Positions 54,101 to 60,624 of a stretch of 64,000 bases of DNA are shown piece by piece. Below the pieces are notes generated by a model, which worked only from the letters and a program-made list of their open reading frames with translations, was not told the DNA's origin and searched no databases. Origin of the DNA: Ensifer adhaerens. GTDB lineage: Bacteria > Pseudomonadota > Alphaproteobacteria > Rhizobiales > Rhizobiaceae. The stretch's first letter is position 1; each line of letters opens with the position of its first letter. The DNA lies in assembly GCF_002007205.1 (NCBI RefSeq), contig NZ_LAZS01000009.1, forward strand, positions 1 to 64,000, in the 5' to 3' direction. The position numbers were made by a program, and so were the translations under genes.

Positions 54101-54280
54101 CGTGTCGGCAACGACCTGGGCGCTGGCGCCCGGATAGTTGGCGGCGACCACGATCTGCGGCGGCGTCACGTCGGGAAACTGCGAGATCGGCAGCAGGAAG
54201 TAGCAGATGCCGCCGGCAAGCGTCATGATGATCGCGATCGCCGATGCGAAGATCGGCCGGTGGATGAAGAAGTCGATCAT
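51137..54280 (-). CDS. RND multidrug efflux permease (HAE1 family)
   Basis: 1047 aa, full-length AcrB/MexB-type proton antiporter. Twelve helices with two large periplasmic loops. Proton-relay aspartates are visible in TM4 (GLVVDDAIVVVENVE). It opens MIDFFIHRPIFASAIAIIM and carries PVSQFPDVTPPQIVV-type porter-domain sequence. The ATG overlaps the stop of a possible 48-aa ORF (ATGA). It should pump hydrophobic compounds across both membranes with the adaptor encoded next. The divergent TetR gene at 54734 is the likely repressor. Confidence 0.95.
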   Translation of the reverse strand: MIDFFIHRPIFASAIAIIMTLAGGICYFLLPISQFPDVTPPQIVVAANYPGASAQVVADTVTTPLEQQINGVPGMLYMTSTSSNDGSSRIIISFEVGYPIDVAALDVQNRVSQAASSLPALVNQTGVTIAKQIPNFTVLVSLDSPDNSVDFASVSNYAYLQILDPLKRLPGVGDVQLFGERRYSMRVWLDPDRMANLGITAVDVQNVITEQNIQVAGGKIGQSPAPAGTPFEMQINALGRLSDPSQFGDIVLRADQTTGATTRLRDVARIELGALLYSSSVTFNGKESVVLAVFQGPGSNALDLQARVQAKMDELSQRFPAGIAYHMFYDTTRFVSAAMKDVVFTLLEALALVVFVVFIFLQNLRTTIIPTIAIPVSLIATLVVMYLFGFSLNMLSLLGMVLAIGLVVDDAIVVVENVERQLEAGLPPLEATKKAMQEVTGPIIATTAVLLAVFIPVAFIPGVAGSLYNQFALTVAISVAFSAFNSLTLSPALSAAFLRYRGEPRFALFRWFNTGFHALSHGYAHSVAGLVRWRWALFAVFLAAIASTYALWQRIPSTFLPVEDQGYFFVVIQLPDGASLERTEAVARRSEEILRGTAGVDFVGSVVGFNFLSFAAQSNSAVQFAVLKPWDERPPEQGASALREAVTPQLLQIPDALVLAFDPPSIQGLGATGGFEFQVEDLAGRSAQALNDATQALIAEARKQPEINPYQLFTTFSTSSPQFDYDLDRDKAKLLGLSLPDIFSTLQIYFGSLYVNDFNIFGRTFRVTLQADQGARASATDLSRLYVRNAEGEMVPLNTLGTFKPTVGPETITHYNNYPSALVNGAAAPGFSSSQAVAAMERVARTTLPRDYTFEWTGITYQEIRAGSIAALVFALALVFCFLILAAQYESWSMPFMVLLSVPLALLGALSALWLRGMQIDVYSQIGFVMLVGLAAKNAILIVEFARRRREEGLDVVAAAAEAARLRLRPILMTAFAFILGVLPLMYARGAGAASRQSIGTTVFGGMLAATILTLIFVPVFYAVIERWREGRSSQPIGQRHEPEAAE

Positions 54281-54423
54281 GACTGGACCGATCCATTGGG
54301 TGCGCCGCCATCGCGGCGGGCAGCACGGCGGAGCATTTCGAAACCGGGCATGCGCACACCCGCCGCGCGGACCTTTTGGTCAGCGACGTTCTCCTCAGCC
54401 TTCTGCCCATCCAGCATGCGCAT
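54277..54423 (-). CDS. Possible 48-aa ORF coupled to the RND pump gene
   Basis: Reads MRMLDGQKAEENVADQ and ends APNGSVQS, with a TGA overlapping the pump ATG in the form ATGA. TGGAGCC lies about 7 nt before its ATG, a better site than the pump gene itself has. The product is charged and not membrane-like, and I recognise no family. It may be a small protein, or a leader that loads ribosomes for the pump gene. Codon bias is weak evidence at this length. Confidence 0.4.
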   Translation of the reverse strand: MRMLDGQKAEENVADQKVRAAGVRMPGFEMLRRAARRDGGAPNGSVQS

Positions 54424-54733
54424 CGTAAGGCTCCAGCACGAGATCATGATGGGCCGGATCGACCCAAATCACGAGCATTGTCGAATTTTAAAAGTCTCTG
54501 CGGTGTGCGCTCTGGCTAAAAGACGCCTGACGACCGCGCTCACCGACACTGCGCTCGAAATTTTTCTGCGGTTACCGCCGCCGTTTCCGGAACTGTCTTC
54601 GCGACGGCGGCTTTTCCTCGATGTGCCGCGCTGGCGAAAATGTTACTGGTCGGTAACATCGTCGCATGTTATCGACCCATGACAGGGCGTCAAGGGGCAA
54701 GATTTTCCGCGCCGTCCACGCCGGGCCAATGCG
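54424..54733. promoter_or_regulatory. Divergent promoter region between RND and TetR genes
   Basis: About 310 bp. The AT-richer stretch at 54480-54500 may hold the RND promoter. A palindrome at 54641-54658 lies nearer to the TetR gene. A direct run of CG-rich sequence between them shows no gene. Confidence 0.45.
54641..54658. promoter_or_regulatory. Candidate TetR operator
   Basis: TGTTACTGGTCGGTAACA is palindromic except for one central mismatch pair (TGTTAC/GTAACA arms). It is 76 bp upstream of the TetR start, in the divergent promoter shared with the RND efflux genes. Confidence 0.65.
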
Positions 54734-55336
54734 ATGACAACGGATTTCTGCAAGCCATCCCGTCGTTCGCCGCGCGATCGCATCGTCGAGGCCGCGCGTG
54801 ATCTCTTCCGCCGGCACGGCATTCGCGGAACCGGCGTCGATGCGATCGCTGATGCGGCCGACAGCAACAAGATGACGCTCTACCGCCACTTCAGTTCGAA
54901 GGACGACCTGATCGTCGAATGCCTGCGCCATGCGGGAATGGAGATGGACGGCTTCTGGCGCGAGCTGGAAGACGCGCATCCCGGCGATGGGTTGGGGCAG
55001 CTCAGGGCCTGGGTCCGGCGCATTGCCGAACATCTCGGCGACGACAGGTGCCAATGCGAAATGATGAGCGCCGCCGTGCAACTGACGGACGAGGATCATC
55101 CCGGACGAGAGGTGATCCGCACATTCAAGGATGCGCAACGGGATCGGGTCGTGGAGCTTTGCCGCAGGGCCGGCGTCGCCGATGCGGAACTGCTCGGCGA
55201 CACGCTGCTGCTGTTGATCGAAGGCGCGCGCGCCGCTCAGCAGAGCAGCGGCGCCGAAGGGCCGAGCGCTCGTTTCGCGGAGATCGCCGACGCGGCGATC
55301 CTGTTCTTTGCCGGCAGTGGCGCCGTTCCCAGGTAA
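54734..55336 (+). CDS. TetR/AcrR family regulator of the RND system
   Basis: 200 aa. Helix-turn-helix GTGVDAIADAADSNKMTLYRHF (about residues 32-53), then SSKDDLIVECL, and a TetR_C ligand domain. It is divergent from the RND operon across a palindromic operator, so it most likely represses efflux until a drug-like ligand binds. No strong ribosome binding site is visible before the ATG. It converges with the NreB-like MFS gene. Confidence 0.9.
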   Translation: MTTDFCKPSRRSPRDRIVEAARDLFRRHGIRGTGVDAIADAADSNKMTLYRHFSSKDDLIVECLRHAGMEMDGFWRELEDAHPGDGLGQLRAWVRRIAEHLGDDRCQCEMMSAAVQLTDEDHPGREVIRTFKDAQRDRVVELCRRAGVADAELLGDTLLLLIEGARAAQQSSGAEGPSARFAEIADAAILFFAGSGAVPR

Positions 55337-55347
55337 CGACCGTGTGC

Positions 55348-56670
55348 CTATCGCTCGGCGGGCCAGTCGGGGTGGTGGCTGTCGATCACGAACACATGGG
55401 TGTGGCGGTGACCGCGGCCGACACGCGTCGCGCCGGCGACATGGGGATGATCGTCAGCCAGCGCGTGGTGCACGTGCTCGATTTCGTCCGGATCCTGCGC
55501 CGGCCAGAGGCGGGCGGCCGCGACGATGGCACCCACGGCGATGAGGCCAAGCGCGGTGAAGGTCGTGCCGAGCCCCACGGTTGCGCCGAGCCAGCCGGCA
55601 AGCGGATAGGTGATCAGCCAGCAGGCATGCGAAAGGGCGAACTGGGCGGCAAAGAGCGCAGGCCGGTCTTCGGGCTGCGCGGAGCGGCGGAGCAACCGGC
55701 CCGATGGCGTCTGCGCCAGCGAATAGCCGAGACCGATGGCGAGCCACAGCGGCAGCAGCGAAGCGAAATTTGGAGCGAGGGCGCCGATGAACAGGCCGGC
55801 GGTGAGGATCACCGCGCCCGAAAACATGGCGACGCGATCGGGTGTCCTGTCGAGCAGGCGCGGCAACAGCAGCGCGGCGATCATCGAGCCGCTGCCGAAG
55901 GCGGCGAGTGCGACGGCTGTGTCGGACTGGGTTAGTCCGAATTTGGCCTGGACCAGCACCACCGTGTTGACGATGACCATCGACCCCGCCGCCGAGACCG
56001 CGAGATTGAGCGCGAGCAGACCCCTGAGCCGCGGTGTGGCGAGGTAGATGCGCAGGCCCCGCGTCGTCCGGTCGTAGATGCCGCGCCGTTCCGTCGCCTT
56101 TGGGCTCGGAAGCGCGACCGAGACAACGAAGGCGGCGGAAGCGAGGAAACCGATCACCGTGCCGGAAAAGAGGCTGTGGAAATTGATGACCGTGAGCAGC
56201 GCTGCGGCGAGCATCGGGCTTGCGACGCTTTCGAGGTCATAGGCAAGCCGCGAGAGCGACAGGGCGCGCGTGTATTCCTTTTCGTCCGGCAGCACATCCG
56301 GAATGGTTGCCTGGAAGGTCGGAGTAAAGGCGGCCGACGCCGACTGCAGCACGAAGATCAACACATAGACCTGCCAGATCTCGGTCACGAACGGCAGGAA
56401 GAGAGCAACGGCTGCGCGCACGAGATCGAGGCTGACGAGCATGGCGCGACGTGGAAGCCGTTCGGAGAAGGCGGCGGCGATCGGCGCCACGCCGACATAG
56501 GCGATCATCTTGATCGCGAGCGCCGTTCCGAGCACCGCGCCCGCTTCGGCGCCGGCCAGATCATAGGCGAGAAGCCCGAGCGCGACGGTCGCAAGACCGG
56601 TTCCGATCAGGGCGATCACCTGCGCCAGGAACAGGCGGCGGTACGTCCGGTTTGCTAGGGTCTGCAGCAT
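55348..56670 (-). CDS. NreB-like MFS exporter with His-rich tail (probable Ni/Co efflux)
   Basis: 440 aa, twelve helices. It begins LANRTYRRLFLAQVIALIGTGLATV, typical of the NreB/NcrC-like MFS branch. The C-terminal tail after the last helix is rich in histidine (EHVHHALADDHPH, then GRGHRHTHVFVIDSHHPDW: 11 His in about 40 residues), a metal-binding feature known from nickel-resistance protein NreB. It follows a CsoR/RcnR-type metal sensor gene by 48 nt with the same orientation. I infer export of nickel and/or cobalt to the periplasm. Confidence 0.88.
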   Translation of the reverse strand: MLQTLANRTYRRLFLAQVIALIGTGLATVALGLLAYDLAGAEAGAVLGTALAIKMIAYVGVAPIAAAFSERLPRRAMLVSLDLVRAAVALFLPFVTEIWQVYVLIFVLQSASAAFTPTFQATIPDVLPDEKEYTRALSLSRLAYDLESVASPMLAAALLTVINFHSLFSGTVIGFLASAAFVVSVALPSPKATERRGIYDRTTRGLRIYLATPRLRGLLALNLAVSAAGSMVIVNTVVLVQAKFGLTQSDTAVALAAFGSGSMIAALLLPRLLDRTPDRVAMFSGAVILTAGLFIGALAPNFASLLPLWLAIGLGYSLAQTPSGRLLRRSAQPEDRPALFAAQFALSHACWLITYPLAGWLGATVGLGTTFTALGLIAVGAIVAAARLWPAQDPDEIEHVHHALADDHPHVAGATRVGRGHRHTHVFVIDSHHPDWPAER

Positions 56671-56718
56671 GGTGGTTGGGCTCGCTCGGTGGGCGGTTAG
56701 TGGCGGCGCGTCCGCCGC

Positions 56719-56994
56719 TCAGAGGTATTTCGTGATCGCCTTGAACTCGTCGATGGAGTGGCGCTGGTCACGCGGAAGCGCGCCGATCGTGTCTTCAAGG
56801 CAATGGTCCAGATGGTCCTGGATCAGGGTGCGCTTCGCCTGGCTGATCGCCTTCTCCACCGCGTGGAGCTGTTGAGCGATGTCGAGACAGGCCCGACCAC
56901 CCTCGATCATGGCTATCACGCTCTTCAGGTGCCCCTCGGCGCGCTTCAGCCGCTTGACAATATCGGGGTGGGTGTCGTGCCTATGCTCGCTCAT
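56719..56994 (-). CDS. CsoR/RcnR family metal-sensing repressor
   Basis: 91 aa, all-helical. Metal ligands visible: Cys36 (GRACLDIA), His61 and Cys65 (DHLDHC), with extra N-terminal histidines (His4, His6, His9). A His-Cys-His-Cys set fits nickel or cobalt sensors such as InrS/DmeR; a plain Cys-His-Cys would be copper CsoR. The neighbouring His-tailed exporter favours Ni/Co. A perfect inverted repeat lies just upstream of its ATG. It is the first gene of a two-gene operon. Confidence 0.9.
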   Translation of the reverse strand: MSEHRHDTHPDIVKRLKRAEGHLKSVIAMIEGGRACLDIAQQLHAVEKAISQAKRTLIQDHLDHCLEDTIGALPRDQRHSIDEFKAITKYL

Positions 56995-56999
56995 TCCAG

Positions 57000-57023
57000 T
57001 ATCCTATCCCCCTGGATAGGATA
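57000..57023. promoter_or_regulatory. Perfect operator of the CsoR/RcnR-type repressor
   Basis: TATCCTATCC (57000-57009) and GGATAGGATA (57014-57023) are perfect 10-bp arms around a CCCT spacer, immediately upstream of the repressor ATG (56994). AT-rich arms with a C/G tract at the centre match the operator style of RcnR/DmeR-type metal repressors. Confidence 0.8.
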
Positions 57024-57133
57024 ATTCAAGGGAGGAGTTTTTGGCGGTGTTCATGGGCGACCATGCGTTCGGCGTCTCTGCGAACAGTGCCGCCGACCCG
57101 AACGCGCGCTTCGCCCGCGCCTCAAATGGTGCG

Positions 57134-57163
57134 CCTATGCCCCGCCATCGGGCGGGGCATAGG
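57134..57163. terminator. Strong 13-bp hairpin with ATCG tetraloop
   Basis: CCTATGCCCCGCC (57134-57146) and GGCGGGGCATAGG (57151-57163) are perfect arms around ATCG. It lies in the non-coding gap between the metal operon promoter and the MDR reductase gene, followed on the plus strand by TTTGGCTTTG. It may terminate minus-strand transcription from the reductase gene, or be a repeat-type hairpin. Confidence 0.55.
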
Positions 57164-57228
57164 TTTGGCTTTGCGAGAGGCGTTACCCGGTTCGCCGATG
57201 CGGAGCCGGGCGCTCGAGCACTTTGATT

Positions 57229-57281
57229 CTAGAGCATCTTTCCGCCCGTAAGTGATTCCACTTGAAGGCAGGATGCTCTAG
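57229..57281. repeat. Rhizobial-type palindromic repeat (RIME-like)
   Basis: CTAGAGCATC (57229-57238) and GATGCTCTAG (57272-57281) bracket an inner part containing AAGTGATTCCACTT (57250-57263, itself nearly palindromic). CTAGAGCATG-type ends around AAGTG cores are seen in interspersed repeats of Rhizobium and Ensifer genomes. The right arm includes the stop codon of the reductase gene. Confidence 0.6.
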
Positions 57282-58276
57282 AGGCGCACGAGCATCTTGC
57301 CGGTGTTGGCGCCCTTGAAAAGGCCAAGGAAAGCCTCAGGCGCATTTTCCAGGCCGGCGACGATGGTTTCGCGCAATTGGATCTTCCGTTCCTTGATCCA
57401 GACGCTCATCTTGCGATCGAACTCGGGGATCAGATCGACGTGATCGGAAACGATCAGCCCCTCAAGGCGGATGCGCTTCTCGATCGCCTGGAAGATGTTG
57501 CGCGGCCCGGCCGCGCCGCCGGCATTGTAGCCGGCGATCATGCCGCAAAGCACGAAGCGGGCGTGGTCGTTGGCGAGCGCAAGCGCCGCCTCAAGATGGT
57601 CCCCGCCGACATTGTCGAAGTAGATGTCGATGCCGTCAGGTGCTGCGGCGGCAAGCGCTTCGGTCAGATCGAGCGTCTCGCGATAGTTGATGACGGCATC
57701 GACGCCGATCTCGTTCTTCAGCCAGGCGGCCTTATCCGATGAGCCGACCGAGGCGATCACCCGCAAGCCGCTGAGCTTGGCGATCTGGGCGACGATGCTG
57801 CCGACGGCGCCGCTGGCCGCCGAAACGAAAATGGTCTCGCCTGGCCTGGCATTGGCGATGCGCGTCAGCCCCACATAGGCGGTGAGGCCGGGAAAGCCGA
57901 GCGCGCCGAGATAGGCCTGGGCCGGAAGACCCGGATCGATCTTGCGCGCCGTCGCCGCGTCGATGACCGCATAATCCCTCCAGCCGGCGAAATGCACGAC
58001 GGCGTCGCCGACCGAGAAGGCCGGATCGGTCGAGTGTTCGACCACGCCGACGGCGGCGCCATCCATGGCTGCGTCAAGCTGGAACGGCGGAATATAGCTT
58101 TTCCGGTCGTCCATGCGGCCTCGCATATAGGGATCGACGGACATCCAGGTGTTGCGGACCAGCAGCTGGCCGGGCTTCGGATCGTCGAGGCGCCGGCTGG
58201 CGATCTCGAAATTTTCTGCGGTCGGAAGTCCGGTCGGACGGCTCTTCAGATGGATTTCGCGGGTTTCGGTAGACAT
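57278..58276 (-). CDS. NADP-dependent MDR oxidoreductase (prostaglandin/curcumin reductase-like)
   Basis: 332 aa. It matches the PTGR/YncB branch: an N-terminal STETREIHLKSRPTG with LVRNTWMSVDPYMRGRM near residue 43, VSAASGAVGSIVAQIAKL at about 150, and IDIYFDNVGG near 212. This branch reduces enones and lacks zinc. The start MSTETR is preceded by AAAGGAAAA; the upstream frame is not used. Its stop codon lies inside a palindromic repeat. Confidence 0.93.
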   Translation of the reverse strand: MSTETREIHLKSRPTGLPTAENFEIASRRLDDPKPGQLLVRNTWMSVDPYMRGRMDDRKSYIPPFQLDAAMDGAAVGVVEHSTDPAFSVGDAVVHFAGWRDYAVIDAATARKIDPGLPAQAYLGALGFPGLTAYVGLTRIANARPGETIFVSAASGAVGSIVAQIAKLSGLRVIASVGSSDKAAWLKNEIGVDAVINYRETLDLTEALAAAAPDGIDIYFDNVGGDHLEAALALANDHARFVLCGMIAGYNAGGAAGPRNIFQAIEKRIRLEGLIVSDHVDLIPEFDRKMSVWIKERKIQLRETIVAGLENAPEAFLGLFKGANTGKMLVRL

Positions 58277-58410
58277 GGTTTTTTCCTTTGTCGTCTGGGG
58301 TTCGGTTGAGAGGGGATGCGTGGGTTCGTTCGCGCGCCGCCTGTGGCGGCGTTCGGTTCGGTGGTGCACGATGGAAGATGAGATCTCGGGGGGTCGCCGA
58401 CCCGTCGGCT

Positions 58411-59049
58411 TCAGGCCGTCGCCGGCAGCAGGCGGGGTTGCCCGGGGGAAGGCTGGTGCTGGCCCTCCGCATAGGCGCGGCCCAGATCGTGGGCGGTGGC
58501 AAGATTGCGCAGCCGCGCCGCGCGGTCGCCGCTCTCCACGTCCAGGAACAGGTGCGACTCGACATTGGTGACGCCGCTGAAATTGAAGATCCCATGGGCG
58601 ATCTGGGCGGTCAGCGCGCTTTCATAGCCGTGCTTCTGGTAGAGCCGGTGGTTCCCGGCGCCGGTGGCGATCAGGCGAACGCGCTTCGCAGAAAGCGGTC
58701 CGGTGAAGCGATCGTCGCTGCCGAAGGCCCAGCCCTTGGTAAATACACGATCGATCCGGCCCTTTGCGACTGCCGGCAGCGACCACCAGTAGATCGGAAA
58801 GGCCAGCAGCAGGAGGTCGGCCCGTTCGACGCGCTGCTGTTCGCGCCTGACGTCCTGCGGCAACGGTCCAAGCCCGCGATAGAAAGCCAGATCCGCGCGG
58901 GTCATGCGCGGGTCGAAACCTTCGGCGGCAAGGTCGGCCAGTTCGACCGCTGCGGTCTTCGTTTCGCGGATGCCGGCGACGTAGCGGTCGGCCAGAGATC
59001 TGGCGAAGGACTGGCCTTCCGGATCGGCGGTGACGAGAAGAATGTTCAT
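58411..59049 (-). CDS. Flavodoxin-fold NAD(P)H oxidoreductase
   Basis: 212 aa, NQO1/KefF-type quinone reductase. It opens MNILLVTADPEGQSFARSLAD and has the active-site pattern LLLAFPIYWWSLPAVAKG with the following FTKGWAFG. It should use FMN or FAD to reduce quinones by two electrons. It is divergent from a LysR gene across a 100-bp gap, so it is the likely target of that regulator. The downstream MDR reductase on the same strand may be part of the same detoxification response. Confidence 0.92.
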   Translation of the reverse strand: MNILLVTADPEGQSFARSLADRYVAGIRETKTAAVELADLAAEGFDPRMTRADLAFYRGLGPLPQDVRREQQRVERADLLLLAFPIYWWSLPAVAKGRIDRVFTKGWAFGSDDRFTGPLSAKRVRLIATGAGNHRLYQKHGYESALTAQIAHGIFNFSGVTNVESHLFLDVESGDRAARLRNLATAHDLGRAYAEGQHQPSPGQPRLLPATA

Positions 59050-59149
59050 GTCGGCCTCGCTTGTCTGTGTTCGTTGGAACTATACAAACATCTGCCAAGG
59101 CGATAAAAAAGTTCGAATTTTGGCGTATATCTATCTATTGGATCGATCA

Positions 59150-60043
59150 ATGCTGCGTATATCCCTGGATCAGTGGCGGACTTTCATCGCGGTGGTCGAT
59201 GCCGGCGGCTTCGCGCAGGCGGCGCAGGCGCTGAACAAGTCGCAGTCGACGGTGAGCTATGCGGTGCGCCAGATCGAAGAGAGACTCGGTGTCGCCGTGT
59301 TCGAGATCGAGGGGCGCAAGGCGCTCTTGACCACCGAGGGGCGTATTCTCTACCGACGCGGCAAGTCGCTGGTCGACGAGGCGACGCGCCTGGAGCGGGC
59401 GGCCGAAAACCTCGCCAAGGGTCAGGAGCAGATGCTGAGCCTGGCGGTGGAGGGGCTGTTTCCCTCCTGGCTGCTCCTGCGCTGCATCGAGCGGTTCGGC
59501 GAGGAGGCGCCGGAGACCCGGATCGAGCTCCATGAGAGCGTGATGGGCGGAACGGACGAGTTGCTGCTGGCGGGTGCCGTCGACCTTGCGATCTGCGCTG
59601 ACAATCTGCCGGCCGGTCACACGGGCGAGGTTCTCCTGCGCTATCGGGCCGTTGCCGCCGCCGCTCCCTTCCACCCGTTGCACCGGTTGGAACGGGAGCT
59701 CGGGATCGAGGACCTCAAGGGTCACCGCCATCTGGTGATCCGCGACAGCGGCTTGGCTAGGCAACGCCCGAGCGTCTGGAGCGTGACGGAGCGGCGGCTG
59801 ACGGTCAGCCACAAGGCAACCTCCATTCGCGCCGCCTGCATGGGCATGGGCTTTGCCTGGTATCCGGAGGACTGGATTCGCGAGGAGCTTGCCGCCGGCC
59901 AGCTGAAGCCCCTGCCGCTGAAGGAAGGGTCGGAGCGCTGGGGCGCAATGTATCTGGTCTACCCGGATCCGGATGCGGCGGGACCGGGCGCAAGGCGCCT
60001 GGGCGAAATCATCAGGCAGGAGGCGCGCGCCCTGGGGCCGTAG
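59150..60043 (+). CDS. LysR family transcriptional regulator
   Basis: 297 aa. The helix-turn-helix is GFAQAAQALNKSQSTVSYAV, with QIEERLGVAVFE following (residues about 19-50). The start MLRISLDQW at 59150 fits the family; the frame before it is intergenic and AT-rich. It is divergent from the flavodoxin-fold reductase gene and probably activates it. The gap between them (59050-59149) is AT-rich and would hold the T-N11-A type site. Confidence 0.9.
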   Translation: MLRISLDQWRTFIAVVDAGGFAQAAQALNKSQSTVSYAVRQIEERLGVAVFEIEGRKALLTTEGRILYRRGKSLVDEATRLERAAENLAKGQEQMLSLAVEGLFPSWLLLRCIERFGEEAPETRIELHESVMGGTDELLLAGAVDLAICADNLPAGHTGEVLLRYRAVAAAAPFHPLHRLERELGIEDLKGHRHLVIRDSGLARQRPSVWSVTERRLTVSHKATSIRAACMGMGFAWYPEDWIREELAAGQLKPLPLKEGSERWGAMYLVYPDPDAAGPGARRLGEIIRQEARALGP

Positions 60044-60085
60044 CCGCCTGTCCATGCGTCCTTCGGGCCGTGCCGGTAGTTGCTT

Positions 60086-60544
60086 TCAGGCCAGTCGCTG
60101 CAGGAGACCGCGCCGTCCGCGCTCCATCACCACCCCGTGGTTCCAGCGAAAGACGGGCCTGAGGATGAAGGAAAGCCGGACCATCCAGGGTTTTGTGACC
60201 TCTACGATCCAGTCGTAGCGAACGCGGCAGCTGGCTCCGTCGCCTTGCAGCGTCCAGCGGCCGATGCCGTCGAGTTCGCCCAGTGCCCGGCCTTCGATGA
60301 GGAAGGGCGGCTCGACTTTCACGGTCTCCATGTCGAAGACCAGCTCGTATGGTAGCGCTGTCGACCAGCGCATGCGCCTGATGGCGCCGACACCGCGCTC
60401 GTCACCCTGTTGCAGCAGCGTCACCTGTTTCACCGAGGGCCACCATTCGGGCCAGCGCTCCGGCGCGCTGAGTTCGCGCCATACGTCTTCAAGAGGGGCG
60501 TCGATCGTCCATTCCGTGACAAGATGAAAACTGGCCGACGACAT
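60086..60544 (-). CDS. SRPBCC/polyketide cyclase-like protein
   Basis: 152 aa. The START-like pattern is WTIDAPLEDVWRELSAPERWPEWWPSVKQ near the N terminus, then ELVFDMETVKVEPPFLIEGRALGELDG and the long C-terminal helix HGVVMERGRRGLLQRL. It binds a hydrophobic ligand; the function is unknown. GAGGGATC precedes the ATG at 60544. It converges with the LysR gene and lies after the symporter terminator. Confidence 0.88.
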   Translation of the reverse strand: MSSASFHLVTEWTIDAPLEDVWRELSAPERWPEWWPSVKQVTLLQQGDERGVGAIRRMRWSTALPYELVFDMETVKVEPPFLIEGRALGELDGIGRWTLQGDGASCRVRYDWIVEVTKPWMVRLSFILRPVFRWNHGVVMERGRRGLLQRLA

Positions 60545-60583
60545 CGCCGATCCCTCAACAGGCGGATGTCTGGAGTATAACAC

Positions 60584-60611
60584 GGCATGCGGGCCCGACG
60601 GCCCGCATGCC
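60584..60611. terminator. Hairpin terminator of the symporter gene
   Basis: GGCATGCGGGCC (60584-60595) and GGCCCGCATGCC (60600-60611) are perfect 12-bp arms with a CGAC loop. On the minus strand it lies 13 nt after the symporter stop; on the plus strand it is followed by CTTTT. Confidence 0.7.
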
Positions 60612-60624
60612 CTTTTCATTGCCG

